From Saprospiraceae bacterium (GTDB taxonomy: Bacteria > Bacteroidota > Bacteroidia > Chitinophagales > Saprospiraceae), in NCBI GenBank assembly GCA_029263015.1, contig JAJCYI010000208.1:1-38678 (forward strand): a stretch of 38,678 nt of DNA. Direction: 5' to 3'. Below are positions 24,907 to 32,544 of this stretch, in pieces. Each line of letters begins with the position of its first letter. The first letter of the stretch is position 1. The notes beneath the pieces were generated by a model. It did no database searches. It saw only the letters and a program-made list of their open reading frames with translations, and was not told the DNA's origin. Both the position numbers and the translations under genes were made by a program.

Positions 24907-25044
24907 TGATCACAGACAAAAACATTAATGTAAATGAAGTCAATCCAATCCTTTCCTTAGCATTCCAGCTGCTATGCAGTTTCAATAAGATATAGGAGTA
25001 TAGGGATTGTGCCTTTACAAGGAGCATAGCAATCGGCTGTTGAA

Positions 25045-25052
25045 TATCTTTG
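25045..25052 (+). promoter_or_regulatory. Candidate -7 box (TATCTTTG) for the second regulator
   Basis: TATCTTTG matches TAnnTTTG and lies 73 bp before the chosen ATG at 25125. No TTG occurs at 19-20 bp upstream, so it is a half-supported promoter. It would allow the regulator to be transcribed independently of the kinase across the intervening hairpin. Confidence 0.3.
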
Positions 25053-25124
25053 TGAAAAAACAATAAATCCGTGATATTCTATAGCGACCTGAATAGGTTT
25101 GATAATTCGATAAAAGCAAAAGTC

Positions 25125-25955
25125 ATGGTAAAGAATCCAACCGTTTTCGTTTTTGATGACGAGATCAGCATCAAAAACAGCATTAGGGAATTTTTGATTG
25201 AAGAAGGGTACAATGTAATTGATGCAATCAGTTATGAACAGGCAGTGACTAAGATAAACGAACAGTTTCCAAAAACACCAGTGAATTTGGCTATTTTGGA
25301 TATCAAGCAAACGATAGGGACCAAATTCCTTCCTCGTTCCGTCAAACCAGAAAGAGTGGGGTTTGCCCTCGCAAAAAAAATACAAGGTCTCGATAATTCT
25401 ATCCCTATTATATTTCTTACTGGGTTTGAAGATATGCAGGGAGAAGCGGACAATGTGCAACATTTTAAGTTTTTTACAAAAGGGGCAGGAACCCCGATCG
25501 GAAATCCTGATTTGATGCGGAAGACCATCGTTGAAGCATTTGAGGAGCAAGAAAACATAAAAGATTTCAATAAAGATAAAATCTGTATCAAGCACAGGGA
25601 TGGTAAAAATTTTATCAAATATGTTATTAGCATCTCAGACATCCAGTATTTTAAAGGCGAGAGAAGTACCACAGACATCCATGTCAAAGGATTAAAGAAA
25701 ACATTTACCTTAGCAATGAATGCTGTCAGTTTTTATTCAAAGCTTTGTAACACCATTGAAAATCAAGGAATCTCAAATACTTTTTTTAAAGTGGGTAATG
25801 GGAAATATGCGAACCTAGACCAAGTGGCCGCTTATGATTCCAGTGCTATTTATTTTGACTATGAAGTCAGCGACAAAAACAAACTCGAAATCAATACGGC
25901 AGCAGCGCATCTTTTGAACCTAAGGTTTCCATTTGTTAGAACTAGAAGGGACTGA
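25125..25955 (+). CDS. Response regulator with receiver and divergent LytTR-like domain
   Basis: A 276-residue cytoplasmic regulator. The receiver (about 5-135) has Asp11-Asp12 (VFVFDDE), phospho-acceptor Asp59 (NLAILDIKQ), Thr99 (IIFLTG) and Lys119 (FFTKG). It carries an unusual ~15-residue insertion after Asp59 (TKFLPRSVKPERVG region). Residues about 155-255 resemble LytTR (ICIKHRDGKNFIKYVISISDIQYFKGE...) but lack the usual F.R.HRSYIVN segment; the equivalent is FFKVGNGKYANLDQV. DNA binding is therefore likely but not certain. I chose ATG 25125 over GTG 25071 because the receiver begins a few residues later. It is paired with the kinase encoded upstream (23035-24795). Confidence 0.82.
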   Translation: MVKNPTVFVFDDEISIKNSIREFLIEEGYNVIDAISYEQAVTKINEQFPKTPVNLAILDIKQTIGTKFLPRSVKPERVGFALAKKIQGLDNSIPIIFLTGFEDMQGEADNVQHFKFFTKGAGTPIGNPDLMRKTIVEAFEEQENIKDFNKDKICIKHRDGKNFIKYVISISDIQYFKGERSTTDIHVKGLKKTFTLAMNAVSFYSKLCNTIENQGISNTFFKVGNGKYANLDQVAAYDSSAIYFDYEVSDKNKLEINTAAAHLLNLRFPFVRTRRD

Positions 25956-26012
25956 TTGGTTTATGCTCCCCTGACTGACTTTTTTTCAAAGTTATCCAAT
26001 AGAGCCACCAAA

Positions 26013-28037
26013 TCAAGGCTTCACCTTCAACCATTGATCCAGCCATCCAAAAAATTCCCGTTGCCACAGAATACTGTTCTGGGGCGAAGTTACCCAATGG
26101 CCTTCTTCGGGGAAATAAAGGAATTTGCTGGGGATGCCTCTGAGCTGTGCAGCTTGGAACGCCTGGACTCCCTCGCTTTCCGGCACCCTAAAGTCTTTTC
26201 CACCTTGGATGACCATGATTGGTGTGTCCCAGTTTTGTACATATTTATGCGGCGAATCCAGTTTCCAAGTTTCAGGTAGATCGTTTTGCCAATATGGGCC
26301 TCCGAGATCGTGGTTGGCAAAAAACATTTCCTCGGTGGTGCCGTACCAGCTTTCCAGGTTGAACAGGCCATCATGGGAAATGAATGATTTGAATCGCCCT
26401 TCGTGATTGCCGGCCAGCCAATAAACTGAGTAGCCACCAAAACTTGCGCCCACAGCACCCAGGTTATCCTTGTCCACATAAGGTTCTTCTGCCATTTCAT
26501 CAATAGCGGAAAGCAAGTCATTCATGGCCTGACCGCCCCAGTCGCCAGCAATCTGGTCGTTCCATTCCTGCCCAAATGAGGGCAACCCCCTTCGGTTGGG
26601 TGCTACCACGATGTAACCATTAGCTGCCATCATCTGAAAATTCCAGCGGTAACTCCAAAATTGGCTAACGGTGCTTTGGGGGCCACCCTGGCAATAAAGT
26701 AGGGTAGGGTACTCTTTTCGGGAATCAAACCCTGGAGGATAAATGATCCAGGTAAGCATGTCTTTCCCATCGGTTGTTTTAATCATGCGTTTTTCAACCT
26801 TGCCCATTTCGGTCTCCCGAAGAGAATTTTTATTAGTGTAAGTGAGTTGGGTGGAACGGCCCGTTTCAAAAGGCAATGCTACCAACTCATGTGGCTCAGA
26901 CATAGAGCACCGCCTGGAAATGATGCTGTTTTTTCCCATAATGAATGGTCCATGATTAAATGTGCCGCTGCTCACTTGCTCAATTTCGTTGCCGCGGGCA
27001 GCATCTAAGTAACAAAGTTGGTAAGTGCCATTTATTGCGCTTTCAAAATAAATGCGGTCGTTCCCCTTCCATGCAGGGCTACTGGCATTCTGGTCGAGGC
27101 CAGCGGTTGCCTCCTGCTTTCTTTTGGTAATAAAGTCATAAATAAAAATGCGGTGACGGTCACTTTCGTAACCAGCTTCTTCCTGACTTTCCCAAGCCAA
27201 GAACTGTCCATTTGGGGAGAAGGCCGGGTTGAGGTCGTAACCCTCCATTCCCTGCGTGAGATTGGTTGTTTCGCTTGACAAAATATTGTACAGATAAATG
27301 TCAGAGTTGGTGCTAACGCTATAATCTTTCCCACGGATTTTCTTGCAAGTGTAAGCAATTGTATTCCCGTCGGGGCTCCAGGCAATCTGTTCCATTCCCC
27401 CGAATGGTTTCAGCGGCGAATCATGTGGTTCGCCCATGATATTTTTTGGTTCGCTTCGCAATTCGCCTTTCAGATAATCAACAATAAAAATATTGCTGTA
27501 CAAACCATCCTCCCATTCGTCCCAGTGGCGGTACATCAACCCGTCAATGACTTTTGCATCGGCCTTTTTGAGGTCAGGGTGACGGTCTTGGGTCGTTTTG
27601 TCGTATTTCACATCTGCAATAAATAAGATCTTTTTTCCGTCAGGTGAATAGTGAAATCCATTCATTATTATATTGGAAACTTGCCTGGCTTCACTCCCGT
27701 CCGGTTTCATTTCCCAAAGATTGCCTTTATGCAGGAAGCCGATTTTATTTCCATCGGGTCGGAACTGTGCGTCACCTTCACTTCCTTCCATACTGGTCAA
27801 CCGAACAGCATTCCCTGTATCGCTTCCATCAGTGCTGATTGCGTATAAATCACTACTGCCGGTGTTGCCTTCTACATCATAATAGCGGACGCTATAAACG
27901 ACGGTTTTGCCATCAGGCGAGACGTCATTTAGGCCGACTCTGCCCAATTGCCACAGCAGTTCTGGGGTCATGGTGTTTTGAGAAAAAAGGTTTTGGAAAA
28001 AAAGTAAGGAGAGTAGAAAGAAGATGTGTCGTTTCAT
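26013..28037 (-). CDS. S9 family (prolyl oligopeptidase/DPP-like) serine peptidase, secreted
   Basis: A 674-residue peptidase with a signal peptide (MKRHIFFLLSLLFFQNLFSQ). The N-terminal half is a WD40/PD40-type beta-propeller with repeated 'SPDG'/'F.PDG' turns (DVSPDGKTV, FRPDGNKIGF, YSPDGKKILF, WSPDGNTIAY, FSPNGQFLAW). The C-terminal alpha/beta-hydrolase has the catalytic triad Ser532 (GASFGGYS), Asp615 (GGKDFRVP) and His647 (PEEGHWV). It should cleave oligopeptides in the periplasm or at the surface. The ATG at 28035-28037 is chosen; an upstream extension to 28142 precedes the signal peptide and overlaps the divergent lipoprotein gene. A degraded copy of its 3' end lies at 21725-21840. Confidence 0.93.
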   Translation of the reverse strand: MKRHIFFLLSLLFFQNLFSQNTMTPELLWQLGRVGLNDVSPDGKTVVYSVRYYDVEGNTGSSDLYAISTDGSDTGNAVRLTSMEGSEGDAQFRPDGNKIGFLHKGNLWEMKPDGSEARQVSNIIMNGFHYSPDGKKILFIADVKYDKTTQDRHPDLKKADAKVIDGLMYRHWDEWEDGLYSNIFIVDYLKGELRSEPKNIMGEPHDSPLKPFGGMEQIAWSPDGNTIAYTCKKIRGKDYSVSTNSDIYLYNILSSETTNLTQGMEGYDLNPAFSPNGQFLAWESQEEAGYESDRHRIFIYDFITKRKQEATAGLDQNASSPAWKGNDRIYFESAINGTYQLCYLDAARGNEIEQVSSGTFNHGPFIMGKNSIISRRCSMSEPHELVALPFETGRSTQLTYTNKNSLRETEMGKVEKRMIKTTDGKDMLTWIIYPPGFDSRKEYPTLLYCQGGPQSTVSQFWSYRWNFQMMAANGYIVVAPNRRGLPSFGQEWNDQIAGDWGGQAMNDLLSAIDEMAEEPYVDKDNLGAVGASFGGYSVYWLAGNHEGRFKSFISHDGLFNLESWYGTTEEMFFANHDLGGPYWQNDLPETWKLDSPHKYVQNWDTPIMVIQGGKDFRVPESEGVQAFQAAQLRGIPSKFLYFPEEGHWVTSPQNSILWQREFFGWLDQWLKVKP

Positions 28038-28101
28038 GGTCGAGTATTTATTATTAAAAATGTGGGCTAAAGTAGAGAAAAACCAACAGTTCAGAAATGA
28101 A

Positions 28102-28109
28102 TACATTTG
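28102..28109 (+). promoter_or_regulatory. Candidate -7 box (TACATTTG) for the lipoprotein gene
   Basis: TACATTTG followed by CG matches TAnnTTTG and lies 17 bp before the ATG at 28126. There is no TTG at the expected -33 position. The same TACATTTGCG word occurs upstream of the tRNA-Ser gene (complement of 30467-30476). Confidence 0.4.
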
Positions 28110-28125
28110 CGCTAAATTGAATATT

Positions 28126-28731
28126 ATGAAATTTGCATACATCCTCTTTTTGTTAATCTGTCTGGCGGCCTGTCAAAACCAAGATAGCAAGGGCAATACT
28201 TCTGGCGATGGAACTGCCAATGAACAAACGATCCCCACTAGCCAAAAACCACCAGTAGCACCTAGTTCTGAAAGTCCTGAACAACTCAGGAATCTAGCAA
28301 GGAATATACTCAGAATGGAACTGCCCAATACTTTTGCAGAACAGCGGGGCGATCGCCAGGCTGTAAAATCTTATTCATTTAAAGTTCAAAAGAACAATGG
28401 TAGGCCGACGTGGATCATCAAAGAAAAATTGCACGATAGTGCGACCAATAAACTTTATACTGGGTCGGACTATATGTTGTTGTGGGAAGTGGTAGATGCT
28501 AATTCGATTCAGATTGTCAACACACAAGATGGTAAATGGACTGGAATAAGTATCCGTCCAACTCCAGGTAATACGTTTGTATATCACCCATACACACAAG
28601 AACCTGATGTGGCCGTTACTGAGGTGGTTATTGGTTGGTACGATCATTCACAAGATCAGACTTTGCTCCGGCTATACACCAACTTGAAGCAGCTGGCTGA
28701 CAAAATGGGGGAATGGGATTTTGAAAAATGA
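28126..28731 (+). CDS. Predicted lipoprotein of unknown function
   Basis: A 201-residue protein with a lipoprotein signal (MKFAYILFLLICLAAC, lipobox LAAC, Cys16), followed by a polar Ser/Gly/Pro/Thr-rich linker (about 17-60). A small globular domain (about 65-201) contains SYSFKVQKNNGRPTWIIKEKL, GWYDHSQDQTLLRLYTNLKQL and a C-terminal helix. I do not recognise a family. The ATG at 28126 gives a clean signal; an in-frame extension to 28024 would cover the promoter region. It is divergent from the S9 peptidase gene, with 88 bp between the two start codons. It may be placed in the outer membrane by the Lol-type pathway. Confidence 0.8.
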   Translation: MKFAYILFLLICLAACQNQDSKGNTSGDGTANEQTIPTSQKPPVAPSSESPEQLRNLARNILRMELPNTFAEQRGDRQAVKSYSFKVQKNNGRPTWIIKEKLHDSATNKLYTGSDYMLLWEVVDANSIQIVNTQDGKWTGISIRPTPGNTFVYHPYTQEPDVAVTEVVIGWYDHSQDQTLLRLYTNLKQLADKMGEWDFEK

Positions 28732-28791
28732 GGGACTGTAGGCTTAAAGAATCAGCAAATCGATTCGCTAATTATCTTTTGCCAAAGTGCA

Positions 28792-28822
28792 TTGTTAGGA
28801 ATCTGGAATATTATTATATTTG
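28792..28822 (+). promoter_or_regulatory. Bacteroidota-type promoter (TTG-N20-TATATTTG) of the PD40 gene
   Basis: TTG at 28792-28794 is followed after 20 bp by TATATTTG at 28815-28822, both full consensus matches. Initiation near 28829 gives a leader of about 68 nt to the ATG at 28897. It is the best promoter match found in the window. Confidence 0.55.
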
Positions 28823-28896
28823 TCACCAATATTTCATGAGCACACATCGCACTATTGGCAGCGCTCAAAAGACAAATACGATATATCAAGCACTAA

Positions 28897-30093
28897 ATGC
28901 CAAAGTATTTTTTTGTATTCCTGATATTCTTACCACATTGCCTTGTCGGCCAACAAGGCGCTGATTCTCCTGTTGAATTTAATCTTCCCAATCACCATGA
29001 ATTAAAACTTTTGGGCAATTTTATCAACACCGATTACCCAGACTTGGCTCCTTTCCAATATGCCTCTAAGCTGTATTATTCTTCTTTCGAATTCGATGAA
29101 ATAAATGGAACACTGGTCAGTCGGGTATTCACGTCTTTGGGCGAATCACCGTCATTATTATTTGATGATAATCCGAAAGAGAAAAAACTAAATATGGCAT
29201 ATACCGCCATAACCATTACCGGGAAACGAGTTTACTATACACTTTATGAGGAAGACGGAACGGAAAGCGTGGTCAAAAGTGAAATATGGTATAAGGATAA
29301 AAATTACCGAGGGGAATGGGGCGCTCCGAAAAGGCTTCCCAGATCATTTGGATTGCACAACCATTTGACTTCCCAACCTGCTACTGGAATTATTCGGAAT
29401 TCAAGAAAAGAGGTACTGTTTTTTGTATCGGACAGACTGGGAGGCAAAGGAAAATTAGACATATGGGCCTGTTATATCCAGGACGATGGTTCTTTTGGCC
29501 AGCCCTACAACCTGCCGTTCAATACTTCGGATGATGATATTTCCCCCTATTTTGACAATGTCAGACAGGCTTTGTTTTTTAGCTCAAAAGGACATTTGTC
29601 ATTGGGTGGGTTTGATATTTTAAAAACAAGAATTAGGGAGGACGGAATATGGACTAATCCAGAAAACCTGGGGCGACCCATCAATTCCTTTTACGATGAT
29701 ATTTTTTTCTCGCTTCACAATAAACGGGATATTTGCTATTTCTCTTCTGACCGTCCTAATGAATCCTGTCCTGAAACAGAGCCAGCTTGCCGAGATTTTG
29801 ATATTTATCAAGCGGCGTTAAAAGCGACACTTAAAGTTTTTATATACGATCAATCTGACAATTCCTTATTAATTGGCTGTAATGTCGAACTAGTTGATTT
29901 GAAAAATGGAAAAGTCCTTTCTACCTATTTAAACTTGGATGGAAATTATGCTTCGATGGGTATGGATAAAGGTGAAAATTATCAGCTTATCGTCAGTAAA
30001 CCAGGATATTATCCAATTTTTGAGGGATTTAGCCCAGACGGTTTGAATGTATTCAAACCTGTAGTTCGTGAAGTGTTTTTGAAGAAGATGTGA
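28897..30093 (+). CDS. Secreted PD40 (WD40-like propeller) protein with a C-terminal regulatory-type beta domain
   Basis: A 398-residue protein with a signal peptide (residues 1-18, ending LVGQ). The body (about 35-300) is built of PD40-type blades: DLAPFQYASKLYYSSF, EVLFFVSDRLGGKGKLDIWAC, DDDISPYFDNVRQALFFSSKGHLSLGGFDI and DICYFSSDRPN. These patterns match the propeller of PorE/OmpA-associated Bacteroidota proteins. Residues about 310-398 (LKVFIYDQSDNSLLIGCNVELVD...NYQLIVSKPGYYP) resemble a carboxypeptidase-regulatory-like beta-sandwich. The usual C-terminal OmpA peptidoglycan-binding domain of PorE-like proteins is absent, so it is a short variant or an independent surface or periplasmic protein. 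Binding partners are unknown. Confidence 0.82.
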   Translation: MPKYFFVFLIFLPHCLVGQQGADSPVEFNLPNHHELKLLGNFINTDYPDLAPFQYASKLYYSSFEFDEINGTLVSRVFTSLGESPSLLFDDNPKEKKLNMAYTAITITGKRVYYTLYEEDGTESVVKSEIWYKDKNYRGEWGAPKRLPRSFGLHNHLTSQPATGIIRNSRKEVLFFVSDRLGGKGKLDIWACYIQDDGSFGQPYNLPFNTSDDDISPYFDNVRQALFFSSKGHLSLGGFDILKTRIREDGIWTNPENLGRPINSFYDDIFFSLHNKRDICYFSSDRPNESCPETEPACRDFDIYQAALKATLKVFIYDQSDNSLLIGCNVELVDLKNGKVLSTYLNLDGNYASMGMDKGENYQLIVSKPGYYPIFEGFSPDGLNVFKPVVREVFLKKM

Positions 30094-30261
30094 TAAGGAA
30101 TGAGTTCTAAATAAAACATACAACTATGCTTCATCTTTTTGTCCCACTCTTTGTTGCCAAAATGGTTGTTATGCTTGGCATGACGCCCGTTTTGACGCCT
30201 CGATTGGAATAAAAATATTTCCCTTACTTGTACCTTTTATTCAAACCTCATTCCTAAGGAT

Positions 30262-30295
30262 AAAAAAAGCCCTTGCGAATAAATCACAAGGGCTT
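30262..30295 (-). terminator. Intrinsic terminator of tRNA-Ser
   Basis: On the minus strand a 9-bp stem (AAGCCCTTG/CAAGGGCTT, plus-strand 30267-30275 and 30287-30295) is followed by a run of seven T (complement of 30262-30268). It starts 7 bp downstream of the tRNA 3' end. Confidence 0.8.
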
Positions 30296-30301
30296 AACTT
30301 T

Positions 30302-30391
30302 TGGCGGAGAGGGAGGGATTCGAACCCCCGGTACCTCGCGGTACGACGGTTTTCAAGACCGTTGCAATAAACCAGGCTCTGCCACCTCTCC
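30302..30391 (-). tRNA. tRNA-Ser (anticodon TGA)
   Basis: On the minus strand the acceptor GGAGAGG pairs with CCTCTCC, followed by the discriminator G and an encoded CCA (plus-strand TGG at 30302-30304). The anticodon stem-loop CGGT-CTTGAAA-ACCG carries TGA. A long variable arm (GTACC/GGTAC) precedes GGGTTCGAATCCC, the T arm. The long variable arm and TGA anticodon identify a class II serine tRNA reading UCN codons. Confidence 0.96.
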
Positions 30392-30468
30392 ATTTTTTGG
30401 CTTTTTAATATCTGAACATTTTCAGACGGACTATTGTCGTTTGCCAAGTCATTTTTTAAAAGCGGACG

Positions 30469-30476
30469 CAAATGTA
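30469..30476 (-). promoter_or_regulatory. Candidate -7 box (TACATTTG) for tRNA-Ser
   Basis: TACATTTG on the minus strand matches TAnnTTTG, 77 bp before the mature tRNA 5' end, so the precursor would have a leader of about 70 nt. No TTG lies at the usual spacing upstream. Confidence 0.35.
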
Positions 30477-30545
30477 TAATCCTATTTGGAAAAATAAAAC
30501 CCAATAGGGGAAGAAAAATTCAAAATCCAGTATTGGAACAAGTTC

Positions 30546-30596
30546 AAATCCAAATGGCCGCAATTTTCTCGCAATACATCGCAGCCATTTGGATTT
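30546..30596. repeat. 13-bp inverted repeat beside MITE-like element A
   Basis: AAATCCAAATGGC (30546-30558) is exactly complementary to GCCATTTGGATTT (30584-30596). It ends 3 bp before the left end of the element at 30600-30765. The gene-less stretch 30392-30774 holds this hairpin, the tRNA promoter candidate and element A. Confidence 0.7.
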
Positions 30597-30599
30597 TTC

Positions 30600-30765
30600 T
30601 AAGGAACGGTGATTAAATAAATTGACATTCTTTGGGTAGGTTATTTTGGTCTTATTTTTTTCTTTAAAAGAAGGAGTATTGTTGATACTATGACTGATTT
30701 TAAAGAAAAAAATAAGGGCAAAATAAGCAGCCAAAAATGTAAATTTATTTAATCACCGTCCCTAA
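30600..30765. mobile_element. MITE-like element A (~166 bp, ~70-bp imperfect terminal inverted repeats)
   Basis: The left end reads TAAGGAACGGTGATTAAATA and the complemented right end TTAGGGACGGTGATTAAATA. The match continues through AATT-ACATT, TTATTTTG and CTTATTTTTTTCTTTAAAA, about 70 bp per arm with a few mismatches and a 2-bp gap. There is no coding capacity. The ends are shared with element B at 32283-32445. It lies against the 3' end of the UDP-glucose dehydrogenase gene (stop at 30775) and could act as its terminator. Confidence 0.75.
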
Positions 30766-30774
30766 TAGCGGTGC

Positions 30775-32088
30775 TTAGTTAACGATATCCCGGCCAATGC
30801 TCTCGTAATGAAAACCGGTGCCTTGCATGGAATCAACATCATAAAGGTTTCTCCCATCAAAAATGACTGGGTTTTTCAGGAGTTCTTTCATCACATCAAA
30901 ACTTGGTGTGCGGAAAACACTCCATTCCGTAACGATAGCCAATGCATCTGCACCGATCAATGCTTCATACTGATCTTTTGCCATATTCACTTGACCATTA
31001 TACTGTGCCTGCACATTGGGCATGGCTTCTGGATCGTAAGCAATTACCTTAGCTCCGGCTTTTATCAAATCCTCTATCAAGTAAAGCGCAGGTGCCTCCC
31101 GTATATCGTCGGTATTGGGTTTGAATGCCAACCCCCATAAGGCGATGGTCTTGCCTTTTAGGTTGTCTCCAAAATGGGCTTTTATTTTATCGGTCAACCT
31201 GTGTTTCTGAATCTGGTTGACATTCATGACTGACTTTAATATCTTAAAATCATAATCATAATCGCTAGCCGTTTTGGCCAGTGCCTGCACGTCTTTTGGA
31301 AAACAAGAACCACCGTACCCCACGCCAGGGAAGAGGAAGCGTTTGCCAATTCGAGTGTCGCTGCCCATTCCTGATCTTACGGAGTCAACATTTGCACCTA
31401 CTTTTTCACAAAGATTGGCAATCTCATTCATAAATGAAATACGGGCAGCGAGGTACGAGTTGGCTGCGTATTTGGTCATTTCAGCGGAACGTTCGTCCAT
31501 GAAATAGATCGGATTGCCCTGACGGACGAATGGCTCGTACAATTGCCTCATTACTTTTTTCGCCTTTTCTGATTTGGTGCCAATAACCACTCGGTCAGGC
31601 TTTAAAAAATCATCAACAGCAACTCCTTCCCTAAGGAATTCTGGATTCGAAACAACATCGAAAAGGTCTTCGCTCAGGTTTTTGGCAAGGATGGCGTGTA
31701 CTTTTTCAGCAGTACCAACAGGGACCGTACTTTTGTCAACAATGACTTTATAATCTGTTATAATATTAGAAAGGTCATCCGCTACGCCAAGGATGTATTT
31801 GAGGTCAGCTGATCCATCTTCATCGGGAGGCGTAGGTAAGGCAAGAAAGATGATCTGGGCCTGATCTATGGCTGATTTCAGGTCGGTTGTGAAGACAAGA
31901 CGACCTTGTCTTTTGTTTCGTTCAAACAGCACATCAAGGCCAGGTTCGTAAATGGGTATTTCGCCTTGTTGCATTTTGCGGACTTTATTTTCGTCAATGT
32001 CCACACAAACAACATGGTTACCGGTTTCAGCAAAACAAGTACCCGATACCAGGCCAACGTAACCAGTTCCTACAACAGCGATTTTCAT
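30775..32088 (-). CDS. ugd: UDP-glucose 6-dehydrogenase
   Basis: A 437-residue cytoplasmic enzyme that oxidises UDP-glucose to UDP-glucuronate with two NAD+. This supplies uronic acids for exopolysaccharide or glycan synthesis. The Rossmann N-terminus is MKIAVVGTGYVGLVSG. EPGLDVLF, STVPVGTA and PEFLREGVAVDDFLKPDRVVIG are family motifs, and the catalytic Cys lies in GYGGSCFPKDVQAL. LWGLAFKPNTDDIREAPAL begins the C-terminal NAD/UDP domain. The length is typical. Because the UDP-glucose/GDP-mannose dehydrogenase family also contains UDP-ManNAc dehydrogenases, the substrate rests on the close fit to the Ugd motif set. ATG start at 32086-32088. It is flanked by MITE-like elements on both sides and has no glycosyltransferase neighbours here. 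Confidence 0.94.
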   Translation of the reverse strand: MKIAVVGTGYVGLVSGTCFAETGNHVVCVDIDENKVRKMQQGEIPIYEPGLDVLFERNKRQGRLVFTTDLKSAIDQAQIIFLALPTPPDEDGSADLKYILGVADDLSNIITDYKVIVDKSTVPVGTAEKVHAILAKNLSEDLFDVVSNPEFLREGVAVDDFLKPDRVVIGTKSEKAKKVMRQLYEPFVRQGNPIYFMDERSAEMTKYAANSYLAARISFMNEIANLCEKVGANVDSVRSGMGSDTRIGKRFLFPGVGYGGSCFPKDVQALAKTASDYDYDFKILKSVMNVNQIQKHRLTDKIKAHFGDNLKGKTIALWGLAFKPNTDDIREAPALYLIEDLIKAGAKVIAYDPEAMPNVQAQYNGQVNMAKDQYEALIGADALAIVTEWSVFRTPSFDVMKELLKNPVIFDGRNLYDVDSMQGTGFHYESIGRDIVN

Positions 32089-32282
32089 AATAATATGGTT
32101 TTATTTTAGTCAGAAGAGGCGTAAAGTTATGTCTTGGGCCAAATTATTACCATCAAAATAAAATAATTCACAATTATCTTTACCCGTTTTCGATATTCCC
32201 TTAACGTGTTTGGGGATCTCCAGGTAGGGGCAAAGTAGAATACTAACACCTTGTCTTTTGATTGTTGAATCAAGCTATCTTC

Positions 32283-32445
32283 TTGGAAACAGATCAAAAA
32301 TAAATTATCATTCTTGACTGTTTCTTTTTTTCTCTAACTTTGTTGAAAATACTCGCCATAGCCCTGCTATGCCTGCGTTTTTCGCCTTGTTAGAGAAAAA
32401 AATAATCCACCCAAGAACGTCAATTTATTTATGCACTGTTCCTTA
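32283..32445. mobile_element. MITE-like element B (~163 bp), same terminal repeats as element A
   Basis: The complemented right end reads TAAGGAACAGTGCATAAATA, then AATTGACGTTCTTGGGTGGATTA in continuation. This matches element A's left end (AAGGAACGGTGATTAAATAAATTGACATTCTTTGGGTAGGTTA region) with few changes. The left arm (from about 32283: GGAAACAGATCAAAAATAAATT, ATTCTTG, TTTTTTTCTCTAAC) is a more diverged inverted copy. The middle differs from element A and contains CATAGCCCTGCTATG. The gene-less stretch 32089-32544 otherwise shows only a possible -7 box at 32521-32528. Confidence 0.72.
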
Positions 32446-32520
32446 TAGAATTTGGGAATGGAAATCAATGGCTTTGTTCACAAATAGAATTTGGAAGCCC
32501 TCCAATCATTAACAGCTTTA

Positions 32521-32528
32521 TATCTTTG
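32521..32528 (+). promoter_or_regulatory. Candidate -7 box (TATCTTTG) for the DUF3089 lipoprotein gene
   Basis: TATCTTTG matches TAnnTTTG. Transcription would start near 32535, so the ATG at 32545 would have a leader of about 10 nt and the ATG at 32536 would be nearly leaderless. No TTG lies at the usual -33 spacing. Confidence 0.35.
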
Positions 32529-32544
32529 GGTAAAAATGGCGAAG

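Noticed and set aside
24972-25595. 207-codon minus-strand frame
   Set aside because: It lies antisense to the second response regulator gene, whose receiver motifs are unmistakable. It has no family features of its own.
28038-28142. 35-residue N-terminal extension of the S9 peptidase
   Set aside because: It would precede a complete signal peptide and overlap the divergent lipoprotein gene.
30302-30765. Integrated element using tRNA-Ser as attachment site
   Set aside because: No integrase gene and no direct repeat of the tRNA 3' end were found nearby; only the inverted repeat and MITE-like element are present.
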